Below are positions 15,745-25,176 of a stretch of DNA of 64,000 nucleotides, piece by piece (position 1 is the stretch's first letter; the number at the start of each line of letters is the position of its first letter). This stretch comes from Flectobacillus roseus (GTDB lineage Bacteria > Bacteroidota > Bacteroidia > Cytophagales > Spirosomataceae). The stretch is taken from assembly GCF_030056665.1 (NCBI RefSeq), contig NZ_JASHIG010000004.1. One strand, given 5' to 3'. A model generated the notes under the pieces. It worked only from the letters and a program-made list of their open reading frames with translations, had not been told where the DNA came from and searched no databases. The translations under genes were made by a program, and so were the position numbers.

Positions 15745-16533
15745 ATGAATAATTTAGAAGCTTTTCATACAATGGAACCTAAGCCACGCCTGACGGTAGT
15801 CGGCGCTGGACCTGGTGACCCAGACTTAATTACCGTAAAAGCCACTAAAGCATTAGCTTCGGCAGATGTGGTGCTTTATGATGCGCTAATTGCTCCTGAA
15901 TTGTTGGATTATTGTAAACCAGAAGCTGAAAAAATTTACGTTGGCAAACGCCCAGGAGAAAGCCATTCTCAAGATGCTATTAATTTTTTGATAGTCGAAA
16001 AAGCCTATATGTATGGTCATGTGGTGAGATTGAAGGGTGGCGATCCATTTATTTTTGGTCGTGGTATGGAAGAAATCGAATATGCTCAGCAATTTGGGTT
16101 AGAAACGGCTTATATTCCGGGCATATCTTCGTCGGTAGCTGCTGCTGGTTATGCAGGTATTCCTTTGACTACGAGAGGAGTTAGCGAAAGTTTTTGGGTA
16201 ATTACAGGAACCAAATCAGACGGCTCTTTATCCAAAGATTTGGCACTAGCTTTACAATCATCGGCAACTATTGTTGTTTTGATGGGAATGAGCAAAATAG
16301 AACAAATTGCAGAACTATGTATTCAACACGGTAAAGCAGATTTGCCAATTGCCGTTGTACAGCAAGGAACAACCGTTCATCAAAAAGTTGGAATTGGCAC
16401 TGCTAAAAATATTAAATTCGTCGTTGAGCACAATAAGCTATCTAATCCTGCCGTTATTGTGCTTGGAGAAGTAGTAAAGTTTGCTTCAACAACGACATTA
16501 CAGTCTATTGTACAAAAGAAGTTTAGTGTCTAG
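15745..16533 (+). CDS. cobA: Uroporphyrinogen-III C-methyltransferase
   Basis: The start is ATG 15745 (MNNLEAF), 262 residues; an in-frame GTG at 15724 is less likely. The tetrapyrrole methylase motifs are clear: VVGAGPGDPDLITVKA (SAM/GxGPGDP loop), DVVLYDALI, VRLKGGDPFIFGRG and the YIPGISSSVAAAGYAGIPLTTRG block. It methylates uroporphyrinogen III twice to precorrin-2, the precursor of siroheme needed by the upstream reductase. No CysG-like dehydrogenase/ferrochelatase part is fused. A terminator separates it from the reductase, so it probably has its own promoter. Confidence 0.95.
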   Translation: MNNLEAFHTMEPKPRLTVVGAGPGDPDLITVKATKALASADVVLYDALIAPELLDYCKPEAEKIYVGKRPGESHSQDAINFLIVEKAYMYGHVVRLKGGDPFIFGRGMEEIEYAQQFGLETAYIPGISSSVAAAGYAGIPLTTRGVSESFWVITGTKSDGSLSKDLALALQSSATIVVLMGMSKIEQIAELCIQHGKADLPIAVVQQGTTVHQKVGIGTAKNIKFVVEHNKLSNPAVIVLGEVVKFASTTTLQSIVQKKFSV

Positions 16534-16599
16534 TACACATTCGACATATTCACAAGCCCCCAAGGCATGTTTAAAGATTATTAGTGGTTAGGTATTTAG

Positions 16600-16633
16600 A
16601 AAAGCTCAATAGTTATTACTATGAGCTTTTTTT
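16600..16633. terminator. Convergent terminator between cobA and the nucleosidase gene
   Basis: AAAGCTC-A-ATAGT-tatt-ACTAT-GAGCTTT followed by a T-run; it can serve both converging genes. Confidence 0.75.
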
Positions 16634-16636
16634 GTT

Positions 16637-17488
16637 TTATAGTGCTTTCAATAAGCCTAGTACTAAACTAGCGGAATTGTAAGCGGCAATTTTTTCAAAA
16701 TTGGGCATATCCTGATGAGCATCGCCATTGGCATTGTCACTTATGCTTCTTAAAACCAAACATGGTAATTGCATTTGATAACATACCTGTGCTACAGCCG
16801 CTCCTTCCATTTCGATAGCATCGGCTTTAAGGTTTTTTCTTAATTCTTCTACTTTTGATTGAGAATTAACAAAAACATCCCCTGTAGCAATGATTCCTGT
16901 CAAAATTTGAGGCATTCTATTATTTTTTCCAACAGCTTGATAAGGACATTTGGGTGCTATCTTTTGAGCTAAACCTATCAAAATACTATCTGAAGGTATA
17001 TAAATCGGATTCAACTGTAAGGTTGCAGGATTTCTTGTTGGACGCAGTGTAATCCCTTCGTTTTGAAGTCTGCCAAAATCGTGATGTACGCAAGATTTGG
17101 CTATTACAATATCGCCTGGAGCAATACCGTTGGCAATTCCACCTGCAATGCCTGTGAAGATAAGCCTTTCAGGTTGCCAATTCATCAGTAATAAAGTTGT
17201 TGTCATAGCGGCATTGACTTTGCCTACGCCAGTCAATGCGATTACTACCGATTTACCAGAAAGCTCTCCTGTCAAAAAACGAACTCCTTTTACTCGATGT
17301 TCTTCTTTGTTTTTGAGAGAATCCTCCAATAACTGGATTTCTGCATTAAATGCTCCTACAATAGCAGTAATAGTTTTAGTTTTTTGAGAAAAAACTTTGG
17401 GACTAAAGAAGCAAACCAAAATGAGTGTACTGATGAATACTGTGCGAATTGATGCACAAAAAGATGACTTTGGGCTAAAATTGAACAT
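16637..17488 (-). CDS. Exported MTA/SAH-nucleosidase-like purine nucleosidase
   Basis: Residues 1-34 form a signal peptide (TVFISTLILVCFFSPKVFSQ), unlike the cytosolic Pfs/MtnN enzyme. The PNP/UDP fold follows: ITAIVGAFNAEIQLL, IALTGVGKVNAAMTTTLLL, FTGIAGGIANGIAPGDIVIA, the Glu in AIEMEGAAVAQV and the catalytic Asp in LRSISDNANGDAH. The expected reaction is hydrolytic release of a purine base from 5'-methylthioadenosine, S-adenosylhomocysteine or a related nucleoside, here in the periplasm. The upstream gene on the same strand, 151 bp away, is a purine permease, which suggests joint salvage of extracellular purines (inference). Confidence 0.88.
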   Translation of the reverse strand: MFNFSPKSSFCASIRTVFISTLILVCFFSPKVFSQKTKTITAIVGAFNAEIQLLEDSLKNKEEHRVKGVRFLTGELSGKSVVIALTGVGKVNAAMTTTLLLMNWQPERLIFTGIAGGIANGIAPGDIVIAKSCVHHDFGRLQNEGITLRPTRNPATLQLNPIYIPSDSILIGLAQKIAPKCPYQAVGKNNRMPQILTGIIATGDVFVNSQSKVEELRKNLKADAIEMEGAAVAQVCYQMQLPCLVLRSISDNANGDAHQDMPNFEKIAAYNSASLVLGLLKAL

Positions 17489-17639
17489 GTTTGTTGTGAT
17501 AGGAGGTAATGCTTTTTACTCTTGGTTATTAGCATTCAGCAATACAAAGCTGATAACCAGAGCTTAAAACATTACTTAGCATTTGAATTAATGAATAGTC
17601 TTATTTGAAATCGATGTGAAAGTCGATAAATACATTTTT

Positions 17640-18950
17640 CTAGTGCCCCCAAAAAAGTGCAACGAGTGCAAAAGCATCGATAATCCATAAAGCAAGAGAT
17701 ACTTCTTTTGATTTCCCGACAGCGACTTTGATAATAGTCCAGCTCAAAAAGCCCCAAATAATACCTTGTGTAATCGAATAAGAAAAAGGAATAAGGACAA
17801 GGGCTAAAAAAGCAGGAACGGCATCGTCAAGCCCTGCCCAATTGATTTTGGCAATAGGTTTCATCATAAAAACGCCTACAATAATCAACGCCGGAGCCGT
17901 TGCAATGGCAGGAACAATACTCAGCAAAGGAGACAAAAACATAAATGGCAAGAATAAAAGCCCTGCCGTAATGGCAGTGAGTCCTCTTCGACCTCCTTGT
18001 TCAATGCCAACAGCCGATTCGATGTAGGCTGTACCCGGACTTGTGCCCAAAATGCCTGCTAAAAGCGTGGCCACGGCATCGGTCATAAGTGATTTTTTGA
18101 CGTTTTGTGGCTCCCCATTTTCGTCATACAAATCTGCTGCTTCGGCTATTCCTACGAAGGTTGAAATACTGTCGAACATATCTGTAAAAACAAAAGCAAA
18201 AATCACAGGGAATAAGGAGACTTTCAGCGAGTTTACCAAGTCTAATTGAAATAACAAGCTAAAGTCAGGAGAGGAAAAAATACCTTGCCAAGTAACTAAT
18301 TGGGCATTGCCAAAATTGACAGCCGAGGCATCGCCCCACCAGCGTCCAATCGGAATAGCTAAGAGGGTAGTCAATATGATTCCTATAATAATTCCGCCTG
18401 TAGTTTGACGAACAATTAAAACTGCTGTTATGAATAAACCTATTAGAAAAATGATAACGATGGGGTCTTTAAACGAAGCAATACCAACCAATGTTGCTGG
18501 ATTACCTATGATGAATTTGGCATTTTCAAAACCTATTAAGCTAATAAAAAGCCCGATTCCAGCCGATATTGCAAACCTAAGCTGTGTAGGAATCGCTTTT
18601 ACGATATAGGTTCTAACATTAAACGCAGAGAGAATAACAAACAAAACCCCTGCCCAAAATACAGCGCCTAACGCTACCTGATAGCTAATGCCCATGCCTT
18701 TCACGGCTGTGAAAGTAAAGAAAGCATTCATGCCCATGCCGGGTGCTACCACAATCGGATTTTTGGCATAAAGTCCCATCATTAAGCTACAAAAAAAGCT
18801 TAAAATAACCGTTGCCGTCAATACCGCATTGAAAGGCATACCCGCCTGACTCAAGATAGAAGGGTTGACGACGATGATATACATGGTGGCCAAAAAGGAG
18901 CTTACGCCAGCAAGAATTTCTGTGCGATTCGAGGTAATTTTAGTTGTCAT
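17640..18950 (-). CDS. NCS2/AzgA-type purine permease
   Basis: This 436-residue membrane protein has about 13-14 hydrophobic segments. Family blocks are the N-terminal SFLATMYIIVVNPSILSQAG, VVAPGMGMNAFFTF, the cytosine/purine-binding FTDMFDSISTFVGIAEAA and LGTSPGTAYIESAVGIEQGG. These fit the AzgA (guanine/hypoxanthine/adenine:H+) branch of NCS2 better than the uracil branch. The downstream exported nucleosidase would supply free bases. The exact base is not decided by sequence. Confidence 0.93.
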   Translation of the reverse strand: MTTKITSNRTEILAGVSSFLATMYIIVVNPSILSQAGMPFNAVLTATVILSFFCSLMMGLYAKNPIVVAPGMGMNAFFTFTAVKGMGISYQVALGAVFWAGVLFVILSAFNVRTYIVKAIPTQLRFAISAGIGLFISLIGFENAKFIIGNPATLVGIASFKDPIVIIFLIGLFITAVLIVRQTTGGIIIGIILTTLLAIPIGRWWGDASAVNFGNAQLVTWQGIFSSPDFSLLFQLDLVNSLKVSLFPVIFAFVFTDMFDSISTFVGIAEAADLYDENGEPQNVKKSLMTDAVATLLAGILGTSPGTAYIESAVGIEQGGRRGLTAITAGLLFLPFMFLSPLLSIVPAIATAPALIIVGVFMMKPIAKINWAGLDDAVPAFLALVLIPFSYSITQGIIWGFLSWTIIKVAVGKSKEVSLALWIIDAFALVALFWGH

Positions 18951-19484
18951 GAATAAGGGATTTTTCTAAAAATACAGTCCAATTTAGACAATCCCAAATA
19001 AGATGTAGATTCTCATGACTTTAATACAATTTCTTATTAAATTAGTTTCAATACCAATATGACACTTTTTTTTACTTGAAACCGTTATATAAATTTAAAC
19101 CTACCGATTACGAAAGTTATTTTGGGTCAGTTACTTACAAGAATACTGACAACTTGTTCATTGGCACAGCTTTTGACCATTTAATAATTCACTTAAAAAG
19201 TATTCAGATTTTACTATAACTTTATTATCATTCTGACACTTTGTCAGTTGAGCTACTTACTAATTTGGAATTAAGCGCAGAACAAAATCTATTTTTAACA
19301 TCATTAATTTTTTCTACAACTTCTTCAAATTATGAGTAAAATTCATCAACAGCAGCTTGCTTACGGAAATATTGATAAACTATTGCTTCTAATTTGCTTA
19401 TAAGCTCATAGCCAAAAGCATCATGCTGAATGTTACTTAATTATAATACCTTACCGCTTATCCAAATTTTTTTAGAGGGAGATT
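18951..19484. other. 534-bp divergent region between the permease and lon
   Basis: It contains the perfect inverted repeat at 19233-19247 and a related imperfect one at 19146-19160. A 23-codon frame starts at ATG 19332 and ends at 19403 (MSKIHQQQLAYGNI...), without supporting evidence. No CIRCE element was found. Confidence 0.5.
19233..19247 (+). promoter_or_regulatory. Inverted repeat CTGACA-CTT-TGTCAG upstream of lon
   Basis: A perfect 6-bp inverted repeat with a 3-nt centre lies about 240 bp before lon. A degenerate partner (CTGACA-ACT-TGTTCA) lies at 19146-19160. The form is that of a dimeric regulator site; the regulator is unknown. Confidence 0.45.
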
Positions 19485-21971
19485 ATGAGCTACAATAAAA
19501 AATTTTTTGATACACTCAGACTTGCCGAAATTTCGGATTTCGATGGGATTGAGTTGATACCTTTAGGTACAGAACAAGTTGATGACGAGAAGTTAGGAAA
19601 ACTCTCCGATGAATTACCAATACTTCCTATTCGCAACATCATATTATTCCCAGGAATGGTGATTCCTATTACGGTAGGAAGACAAAAATCTGTGCGCCTT
19701 GTCAAGAAAGCCTACAAAGGTGATCGTACCATTGGTGTTATTGCACAGGCCAACCCTAGCAAAGAAGAACCTGTAGGTGATGATTTGTACAAAGTGGGAA
19801 CGGTAGCACATATCCTAAAAATGATTGTGTTGCCAGGAGGAAATATCACGATTATCGTTCAAGGGCGTAAGCGTTTTGAAGTAACCGAGTATGTCAAAAC
19901 AGAACCACACTTGTTGGCTAAGGTGAGCTATATTGAAGACACTTTCCCAACGAAGTTAAATCGTGAGAATAAAGCTTTGGTTCAGTCTTTGCGAGATGCG
20001 GCTGGAAAAATTTTATTATTAAATCCTGAAATTCCCCGTGAGGCACAAATTGCCCTTGATAATATTGAGTCTCCTAACTTTTTGGTGCATTTCCTTTCAG
20101 CTAATATTAATGCAGAATTAGCTGAAAAACAGCAATTGCTCGAAACTTTTAGCGGAATCGAACAAGCTCAAAATTTGTTGGAGTACATGATGAAGGATAT
20201 TGATTTACTTGAACTCAAGCGAGAGATTCAAAGTAAAGCCAGTAGCGACATAGACCAACAACAAAGAGATTATTATTTACGTCAACAAATTAAGGTTCTT
20301 CAAGAAGAATTAGGCGTTGATAGCCCTGAGGCAGAAATTGATAAATTACGTGCTAAAGGTGCTAATAAAAAATGGTCAAAAGAGATTTCTGACCATTTCC
20401 AAAAAGAATTAGGAAAGTTACAGCGTACCAACTCCATGTCGGCTGAGTATCCTATGCTCATGAACTACGTAGAGTTATTAGCTGATTTGCCTTGGAACGA
20501 GTACTCAAAGGATAATTTTGACCTTAAAAAGGCGCAAAAAGTACTTGATGCTGACCATTTTGGTTTAGAAAAAGTAAAAGAGCGTATCATCGAATATTTA
20601 GCCGTTCTGAAAATGAAAGGCAATATGAAGGCACCAATCCTTTGTCTTTATGGCCCTCCAGGGGTTGGTAAAACCTCATTAGGTCGTTCTATCGCCAAAG
20701 CTTTGGGACGTAAATATGTACGTATGGCCTTGGGTGGCTTACACGATGAATCAGAAATTCGTGGTCACCGCAAAACTTATATTGGTGCAATGCCAGGCAA
20801 ATTGATGCAAAACATCAAGAAAGCTGGTTCATCAAACCCAGTATTTATTCTTGATGAAATCGATAAAGTTGGTTCTGACCACCGTGGCGATCCTTCTTCT
20901 GCTTTATTGGAGGTACTTGACCCAGAACAAAATAGCGCTTTCTTGGACAATTACTTAGAAGTAGAGTTCGATTTGTCAAAAGTTTTGTTTATTGCTACTG
21001 CCAACTCTCTTGACACGATTCACCCTGCTTTGCGTGACCGTATGGAGATTATAGACATTAGCGGTTATACTATGGAAGAAAAGGTGCAAATCGGTAAAAA
21101 ACACTTACTTCCAAAACAAAAAGAAGAACACGGACTTGAAAATAAAACGATTAACGTAACTGATGGTGCACTTCAAAAAATAGTTGAAGGATATACTCGT
21201 GAGTCGGGTGTACGTAAGTTGGAACAAGAAATCGGTAAGCTAGTTCGTAAAATCACTAAAGCCATCGCCATGGGCGACGATTACCCTAAAGTAATTAAGT
21301 CTGATGATGTAGTGAAATTGTTAGGAACTGAGATTTTTGATAAAGACTTATACGAGACGAACGACTTGGCAGGTGTAGTTACAGGCTTAGCTTGGACTCC
21401 TGTAGGTGGCGATATTCTCTTTATTGAATCATTGTTGAGCCGAGGAAAAGGAGGTTTGACTTTGTCAGGACAATTGGGTGATGTCATGAAAGAGTCGGCA
21501 CTAACGGCACTATCTTACTTGCGTGCTCATTCGGATGATTATGGGATTGATTATCGTATTTTTGATAATTATCATTTGCATATTCACGTGCCAGCAGGAG
21601 CGGTGCCTAAGGATGGTCCTTCTGCAGGTATTACCATGACTACGTCTATTGCTTCAGCTTTGACACAACGCAAAGTAAAACCACACTTGGCTATGACAGG
21701 TGAAGTAACGTTACGTGGAAAAGTGTTGCCAGTAGGTGGTATCAAAGAAAAGATTTTGGCAGCCAAGCGTGCTGGTATAAAAGAGATTATTCTTTGTAAT
21801 AAAAACAAAAAAGACATCGAAGAAATCACGCCAGCTTATATTTCAGACCTTACTTTCCACTATGTAGACCATGTGGATGAGGTATTGAAAATTGCTTTAT
21901 TACCTGAAAAAGTTAGTAAGCCAATTGATTTTATTTTTCCAGAAGAGAAAAAAGAAAATGTATTAGCATAA
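19485..21971 (+). CDS. lon: ATP-dependent protease La (Lon)
   Basis: All three Lon parts are present in 828 residues: the N-terminal substrate-binding LON domain (LPILPIRNIILFPGMVIPI), the AAA+ module with Walker A GPPGVGKTS from G390 and Walker B VFILDEIDKVG, and the protease domain with catalytic Ser713 (KDGPSAGITM) and Lys756 (GGIKEKILAAKRAG). Lon degrades misfolded and regulatory proteins in the cytosol. AGAGGGAG just before ATG 19485 looks like a real Shine-Dalgarno site, uncommon in this phylum. A terminator follows at 22040. Confidence 0.98.
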   Translation: MSYNKKFFDTLRLAEISDFDGIELIPLGTEQVDDEKLGKLSDELPILPIRNIILFPGMVIPITVGRQKSVRLVKKAYKGDRTIGVIAQANPSKEEPVGDDLYKVGTVAHILKMIVLPGGNITIIVQGRKRFEVTEYVKTEPHLLAKVSYIEDTFPTKLNRENKALVQSLRDAAGKILLLNPEIPREAQIALDNIESPNFLVHFLSANINAELAEKQQLLETFSGIEQAQNLLEYMMKDIDLLELKREIQSKASSDIDQQQRDYYLRQQIKVLQEELGVDSPEAEIDKLRAKGANKKWSKEISDHFQKELGKLQRTNSMSAEYPMLMNYVELLADLPWNEYSKDNFDLKKAQKVLDADHFGLEKVKERIIEYLAVLKMKGNMKAPILCLYGPPGVGKTSLGRSIAKALGRKYVRMALGGLHDESEIRGHRKTYIGAMPGKLMQNIKKAGSSNPVFILDEIDKVGSDHRGDPSSALLEVLDPEQNSAFLDNYLEVEFDLSKVLFIATANSLDTIHPALRDRMEIIDISGYTMEEKVQIGKKHLLPKQKEEHGLENKTINVTDGALQKIVEGYTRESGVRKLEQEIGKLVRKITKAIAMGDDYPKVIKSDDVVKLLGTEIFDKDLYETNDLAGVVTGLAWTPVGGDILFIESLLSRGKGGLTLSGQLGDVMKESALTALSYLRAHSDDYGIDYRIFDNYHLHIHVPAGAVPKDGPSAGITMTTSIASALTQRKVKPHLAMTGEVTLRGKVLPVGGIKEKILAAKRAGIKEIILCNKNKKDIEEITPAYISDLTFHYVDHVDEVLKIALLPEKVSKPIDFIFPEEKKENVLA

Positions 21972-22039
21972 GCAATCGATAAATAACCTTCGAGCAGCCC
22001 ACTGCTAAAAGTTTATAGGATTTAACAGTATCCAACTTA

Positions 22040-22069
22040 GGCACAGAGCTTCTGACTCTGTGCCTTTTT
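22040..22069 (+). terminator. Terminator of lon
   Basis: GGCACAGAG-CTTCTGA-CTCTGTGCC plus TTTTT. It covers an in-frame GTG (22060) of the next gene and so argues for that gene starting at 22084. Confidence 0.85.
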
Positions 22070-22083
22070 CATGTTCAAAAAAA

Positions 22084-22965
22084 ATGTCTCAAAAAGTACT
22101 TATTCTACAAGGAATTCCTGCTAGTGGAAAATCTACATTTGCTAAAGCGTTGGTAGCTGATAGTCGAGGTTTGTGGAAACGTCTCAATAAGGATGATATG
22201 CGCGCTATGCTAGATGATAGTGTGCATTCAAAAGAGAATGAAAGCTTTGTCGAACAGCTCCGCGATATGATGTTGTTTGAGGCACTTAAGTCTGGAAAGA
22301 ATGTAGTTATTGATGATACTAATCTCTGGGAAAGACCTATCGAGCGAGTAAAAAAGGTCGTGGAGCAATTTCAAAAAACACATCGTACCAAAGTAGAAAT
22401 AGAAATAAAACCATTTGAAGTGGATTTAGGTACTTGTATTGAGCGAGACAGCCAGCGAGTGCCAAGTGTTGGACCAACAGTTATTTCAAAGCTCTATCGT
22501 CAACATATTGTATCAAAAGAAGAACTATATACCTATCCAGAAGCAGATGGGTTATTACCTCAAGCTCTCATTTGTGAACTGGATAATGTATTGGCAATAG
22601 CTCATCAGCGAAATCTACAAGACGTTTTTTTGTGCGAAAATGACTTGGTACATCAACCCATCAAAGAGTTACTAGATATTTACCGAGCAGCCAATTACCA
22701 AATCATTTTGCTAACCCAGCGCCCAGAAACCTACCGTCGACAAACACAAAATTGGCTCTATTACAATCGCATCGAGTTTGATGAATTATTGATGTACCCT
22801 TCAAGTATTAAAGGCATTAGGCATAAGAAAGAGTTTTATGAAGAAGAAATAGCTCTTAGGTATCAAGTAAAATTAGCTTTGGAAACACAACAAGAGGCTG
22901 TGGATTTATGGAGGCTAGAACTTCAAATTCCATGCTTGCAAGTGGGTTATGGTGATTTATACTAA
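22084..22965 (+). CDS. T4 Pnkp-like polynucleotide kinase with degenerate phosphatase domain
   Basis: Starting at ATG 22084 (after the lon terminator) the protein has 293 residues, close to the 301 of T4 Pnkp. The kinase half is intact: P-loop GIPASGKST with K16 and S17, then KRLNKDDMR, where D38 and R40 match the T4 Asp35/Arg38 pair, and VVIDDTNL. The second half aligns with the T4 3'-phosphatase: ALICELDNVLA in place of the DxDGT motif, ILLTQRPE, and KLALETQQEAVDLWR ending CLQVGYGDLY in place of KLAIDDR...CWQVASGDF. The nucleophile Asp is Glu165 and the acidic DD pair is Glu267-Thr268, so phosphatase activity is doubtful. It probably phosphorylates 5'-OH RNA or DNA ends. T4 residues are from memory. 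Confidence 0.8.
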   Translation: MSQKVLILQGIPASGKSTFAKALVADSRGLWKRLNKDDMRAMLDDSVHSKENESFVEQLRDMMLFEALKSGKNVVIDDTNLWERPIERVKKVVEQFQKTHRTKVEIEIKPFEVDLGTCIERDSQRVPSVGPTVISKLYRQHIVSKEELYTYPEADGLLPQALICELDNVLAIAHQRNLQDVFLCENDLVHQPIKELLDIYRAANYQIILLTQRPETYRRQTQNWLYYNRIEFDELLMYPSSIKGIRHKKEFYEEEIALRYQVKLALETQQEAVDLWRLELQIPCLQVGYGDLY

Positions 22966-23164
22966 GTACGAGGGATTTTATTTTGTTCAAAATAGCTCTT
23001 ATCGTTAGTGTTTTTTGTGTAGTTACAACCCTTGCGGTTGTCATTTTGAATACGGTAACTGCAAGAGTTACCGCTACCAAACTATCGCACCTACGGCGCT
23101 TTTACAAAGGAATACAAAGTGGTTTTGTTTATTAAATATTATTCTACACGATTACCTAGATAAT

Positions 23165-23204
23165 AAAAAACCCTCAAATGAGTCATACACATTTGAGGGT
23201 TTTA
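23165..23204. terminator. Bidirectional terminator before the DUF4301 gene's 3' end
   Basis: CCCTCAAATG / CATTTGAGGG with A-run upstream and TTTT downstream; it can serve the converging genes on both sides. Confidence 0.85.
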
Positions 23205-23222
23205 AACTTATAATATTCACTA

Positions 23223-24695
23223 TTATTGGTGTTCGTCTCTTAAAAGGTCGTTTACCGTTTTTACTGGATTGAACGTAATCAATGGAACTTCTACAAAAAC
23301 AGTATTCCAATCAGACATAGCGCCATTCCATAAACCTGGAAGTTCTTGTGCCTTTACTTCTTTTCCGTCACGAGATTTCACCGTTACGAAGCCAGTTTTA
23401 GGGTCTCTAAATTGCAATAAATTGAATTTTTCGCCTTTACCATTCTTCAAACCACAGATCAAATCAACTGGGTTAAAGTGAGTTGAGTTATTGAAAATGG
23501 CTTTTTGCTCATCACTGTCTACATCTATTTGAGCAGACTCTACAATTTGCAATGAAGCTGTTCCATCTGAGTTTTTGCACCAGAAAGGACCGCCGCCAGG
23601 TTCGCCAGTGTTTTTCACAACACCACATACACGAATAGGACGATTCAATTTTGTTTTGAAATATGCTACTTTTTGCTCGTCTGAGTAAGTATCGAAGCCC
23701 GCTGGAGGTAGTACGCAAATCTCTTTTTCGTAGAATTCAGCTAACTCAGCTAATAATTCTGGCGTTACACCAACTTCTAGGGCAGCCTCAAAGGCAAAGA
23801 TTTTTGATTGATAATTCAACAAAATACCTGCAAGTGCTTTCTTATAATCATAAGTTGTACCTTTCAAGCGATCTGGAACAACGTTGTCGATATTCTTGAT
23901 AAATACGATGTCAGCATCGATATCATTCAAGTTTTCAATCAAAGCACCATGACCCGCAGGACGGAACAATAAGGTATCATCTTTTTCACGGAATGGAGAA
24001 TTATCCATGTTTACCGCAATGGTATCAGTTGAGCCTTTTTGTTCAGAGAATGAAACGTTAAATTTCGTATTTAATGCTCTTTGATAGTACGGCAAGATAC
24101 TTTTGGTTAAGCCTTGGAAACCAGCGTTGTATTCTGGCGATACAGTAAAGTGCAAATTGGCAACACCTTCCGAAGCACCGTAGTTAGCAGCCTCGATAAT
24201 ATGTTCCTCTAATGGCGTACGACAACCCTCTGGGTAAGTATGAAATTTCAACAAACCTTTTGGTAAATAGCCGTAGTTTAATCCTTTTTCTGTCAAGAAA
24301 TACTCTGCAATAGTCTGCTTGTCTGCATCTTCTGGAATTAACTCCAATAAGTCTTTGTAAAAGGCAAATAAAGGAAGTTTTTCAAAAAACTGATCTACCG
24401 ATTTATCTGCTTTATTCTCTGTCAAGAAAGTAAAAAGGGACTTAAACATACGAGTAGCGGCCCCAGAAGCAGGCACAAACTTTAATAAGTTGAGACCCGC
24501 TGAATTTTGAGCGTAGCTATCGGCATATTGCTTCACTTCTTCATCCGATAAGCGAATTACACCGTCGTTGACAGTTGCTGCTTTTTCTAGACTCATGAAT
24601 GGGAATCCCGTTCTGAAGTCTTCAATTTGCTGCTCTACCGTCTCTATCGCAATGTTTTTGGATTGAATTTGTAAAAGGTCTTTTTCTGAAAACAT
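23223..24695 (-). CDS. DUF4301 family protein
   Basis: This 490-residue cytosolic protein is a typical Bacteroidota DUF4301 member. It has LLKFVPASGAATRMFKSLF near residue 70, in which the small-residue loop resembles nucleotide-sugar pyrophosphorylases, then DTIAVNMDNSPFRE, LFRPAGHGALIENLNDIDAD and VCGVVKNTGEPGGGPFWCKN. This pattern agrees with a nucleotidyltransferase-like fold (family knowledge), but the substrate is unknown. The length is normal and the start at 24695 is clear. It is a single gene between a terminator and a 480-bp gap. Confidence 0.88.
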   Translation of the reverse strand: MFSEKDLLQIQSKNIAIETVEQQIEDFRTGFPFMSLEKAATVNDGVIRLSDEEVKQYADSYAQNSAGLNLLKFVPASGAATRMFKSLFTFLTENKADKSVDQFFEKLPLFAFYKDLLELIPEDADKQTIAEYFLTEKGLNYGYLPKGLLKFHTYPEGCRTPLEEHIIEAANYGASEGVANLHFTVSPEYNAGFQGLTKSILPYYQRALNTKFNVSFSEQKGSTDTIAVNMDNSPFREKDDTLLFRPAGHGALIENLNDIDADIVFIKNIDNVVPDRLKGTTYDYKKALAGILLNYQSKIFAFEAALEVGVTPELLAELAEFYEKEICVLPPAGFDTYSDEQKVAYFKTKLNRPIRVCGVVKNTGEPGGGPFWCKNSDGTASLQIVESAQIDVDSDEQKAIFNNSTHFNPVDLICGLKNGKGEKFNLLQFRDPKTGFVTVKSRDGKEVKAQELPGLWNGAMSDWNTVFVEVPLITFNPVKTVNDLLRDEHQ

Positions 24696-25176
24696 AGTCG
24701 CTTTGGAGTAAGAGTATTTTTTAATGGGATAAAATCTATATTACTTATTTAATTGGTACTGAATTGCTGAATTGTGGTTGGTGCAAAGCTCCAAAACGTA
24801 TAACTTGTTGGTCTTTCAACCCAATATTTCTATGGTAAAAACTCTTTTTCCCATCAACAAATATACTTTTTTTAGATAGCATATTTGTATAAAAGTTAGT
24901 GAGCGGTAGCTATTACCATAAATCTAATTTTCTTCTGTCCAAATGCTTTTTACACTTGTAAAAGTAGAGGTTCATATTCTTTTCATAGTCATGACTAGGT
25001 TAAAGATGTAGAGTATCTACGTTGGTTTATCTAGCAAGTTTTTTAGGCAGCTTTGGATTTAGAAATTGAAGCCAAACCCGCTTTAACATCATGCTTAGAA
25101 GGCCAATAGATTTTAAATATACTCATTTGTTTGGGAAGCCTTTATCTACTTTTACTTTTTTTTCCTCAATAATTTA
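24696..25176. other. 481-bp gap without recognisable elements
   Basis: AT-rich, no frame with coding character and no strong hairpin. It must hold the promoter of the DUF4301 gene and the end of the amidohydrolase transcript. Confidence 0.6.

Noticed and set aside
19332..19403. 23-codon leader peptide before lon
   Set aside because: It has an ATG and stop but no ribosome site, no conserved composition and no attenuator hairpin directly behind it.
23015..23272. Small plus-strand gene in the gap before the DUF4301 3' end
   Set aside because: The frame crosses a strong bidirectional terminator and a repeat end, and has no plausible composition.
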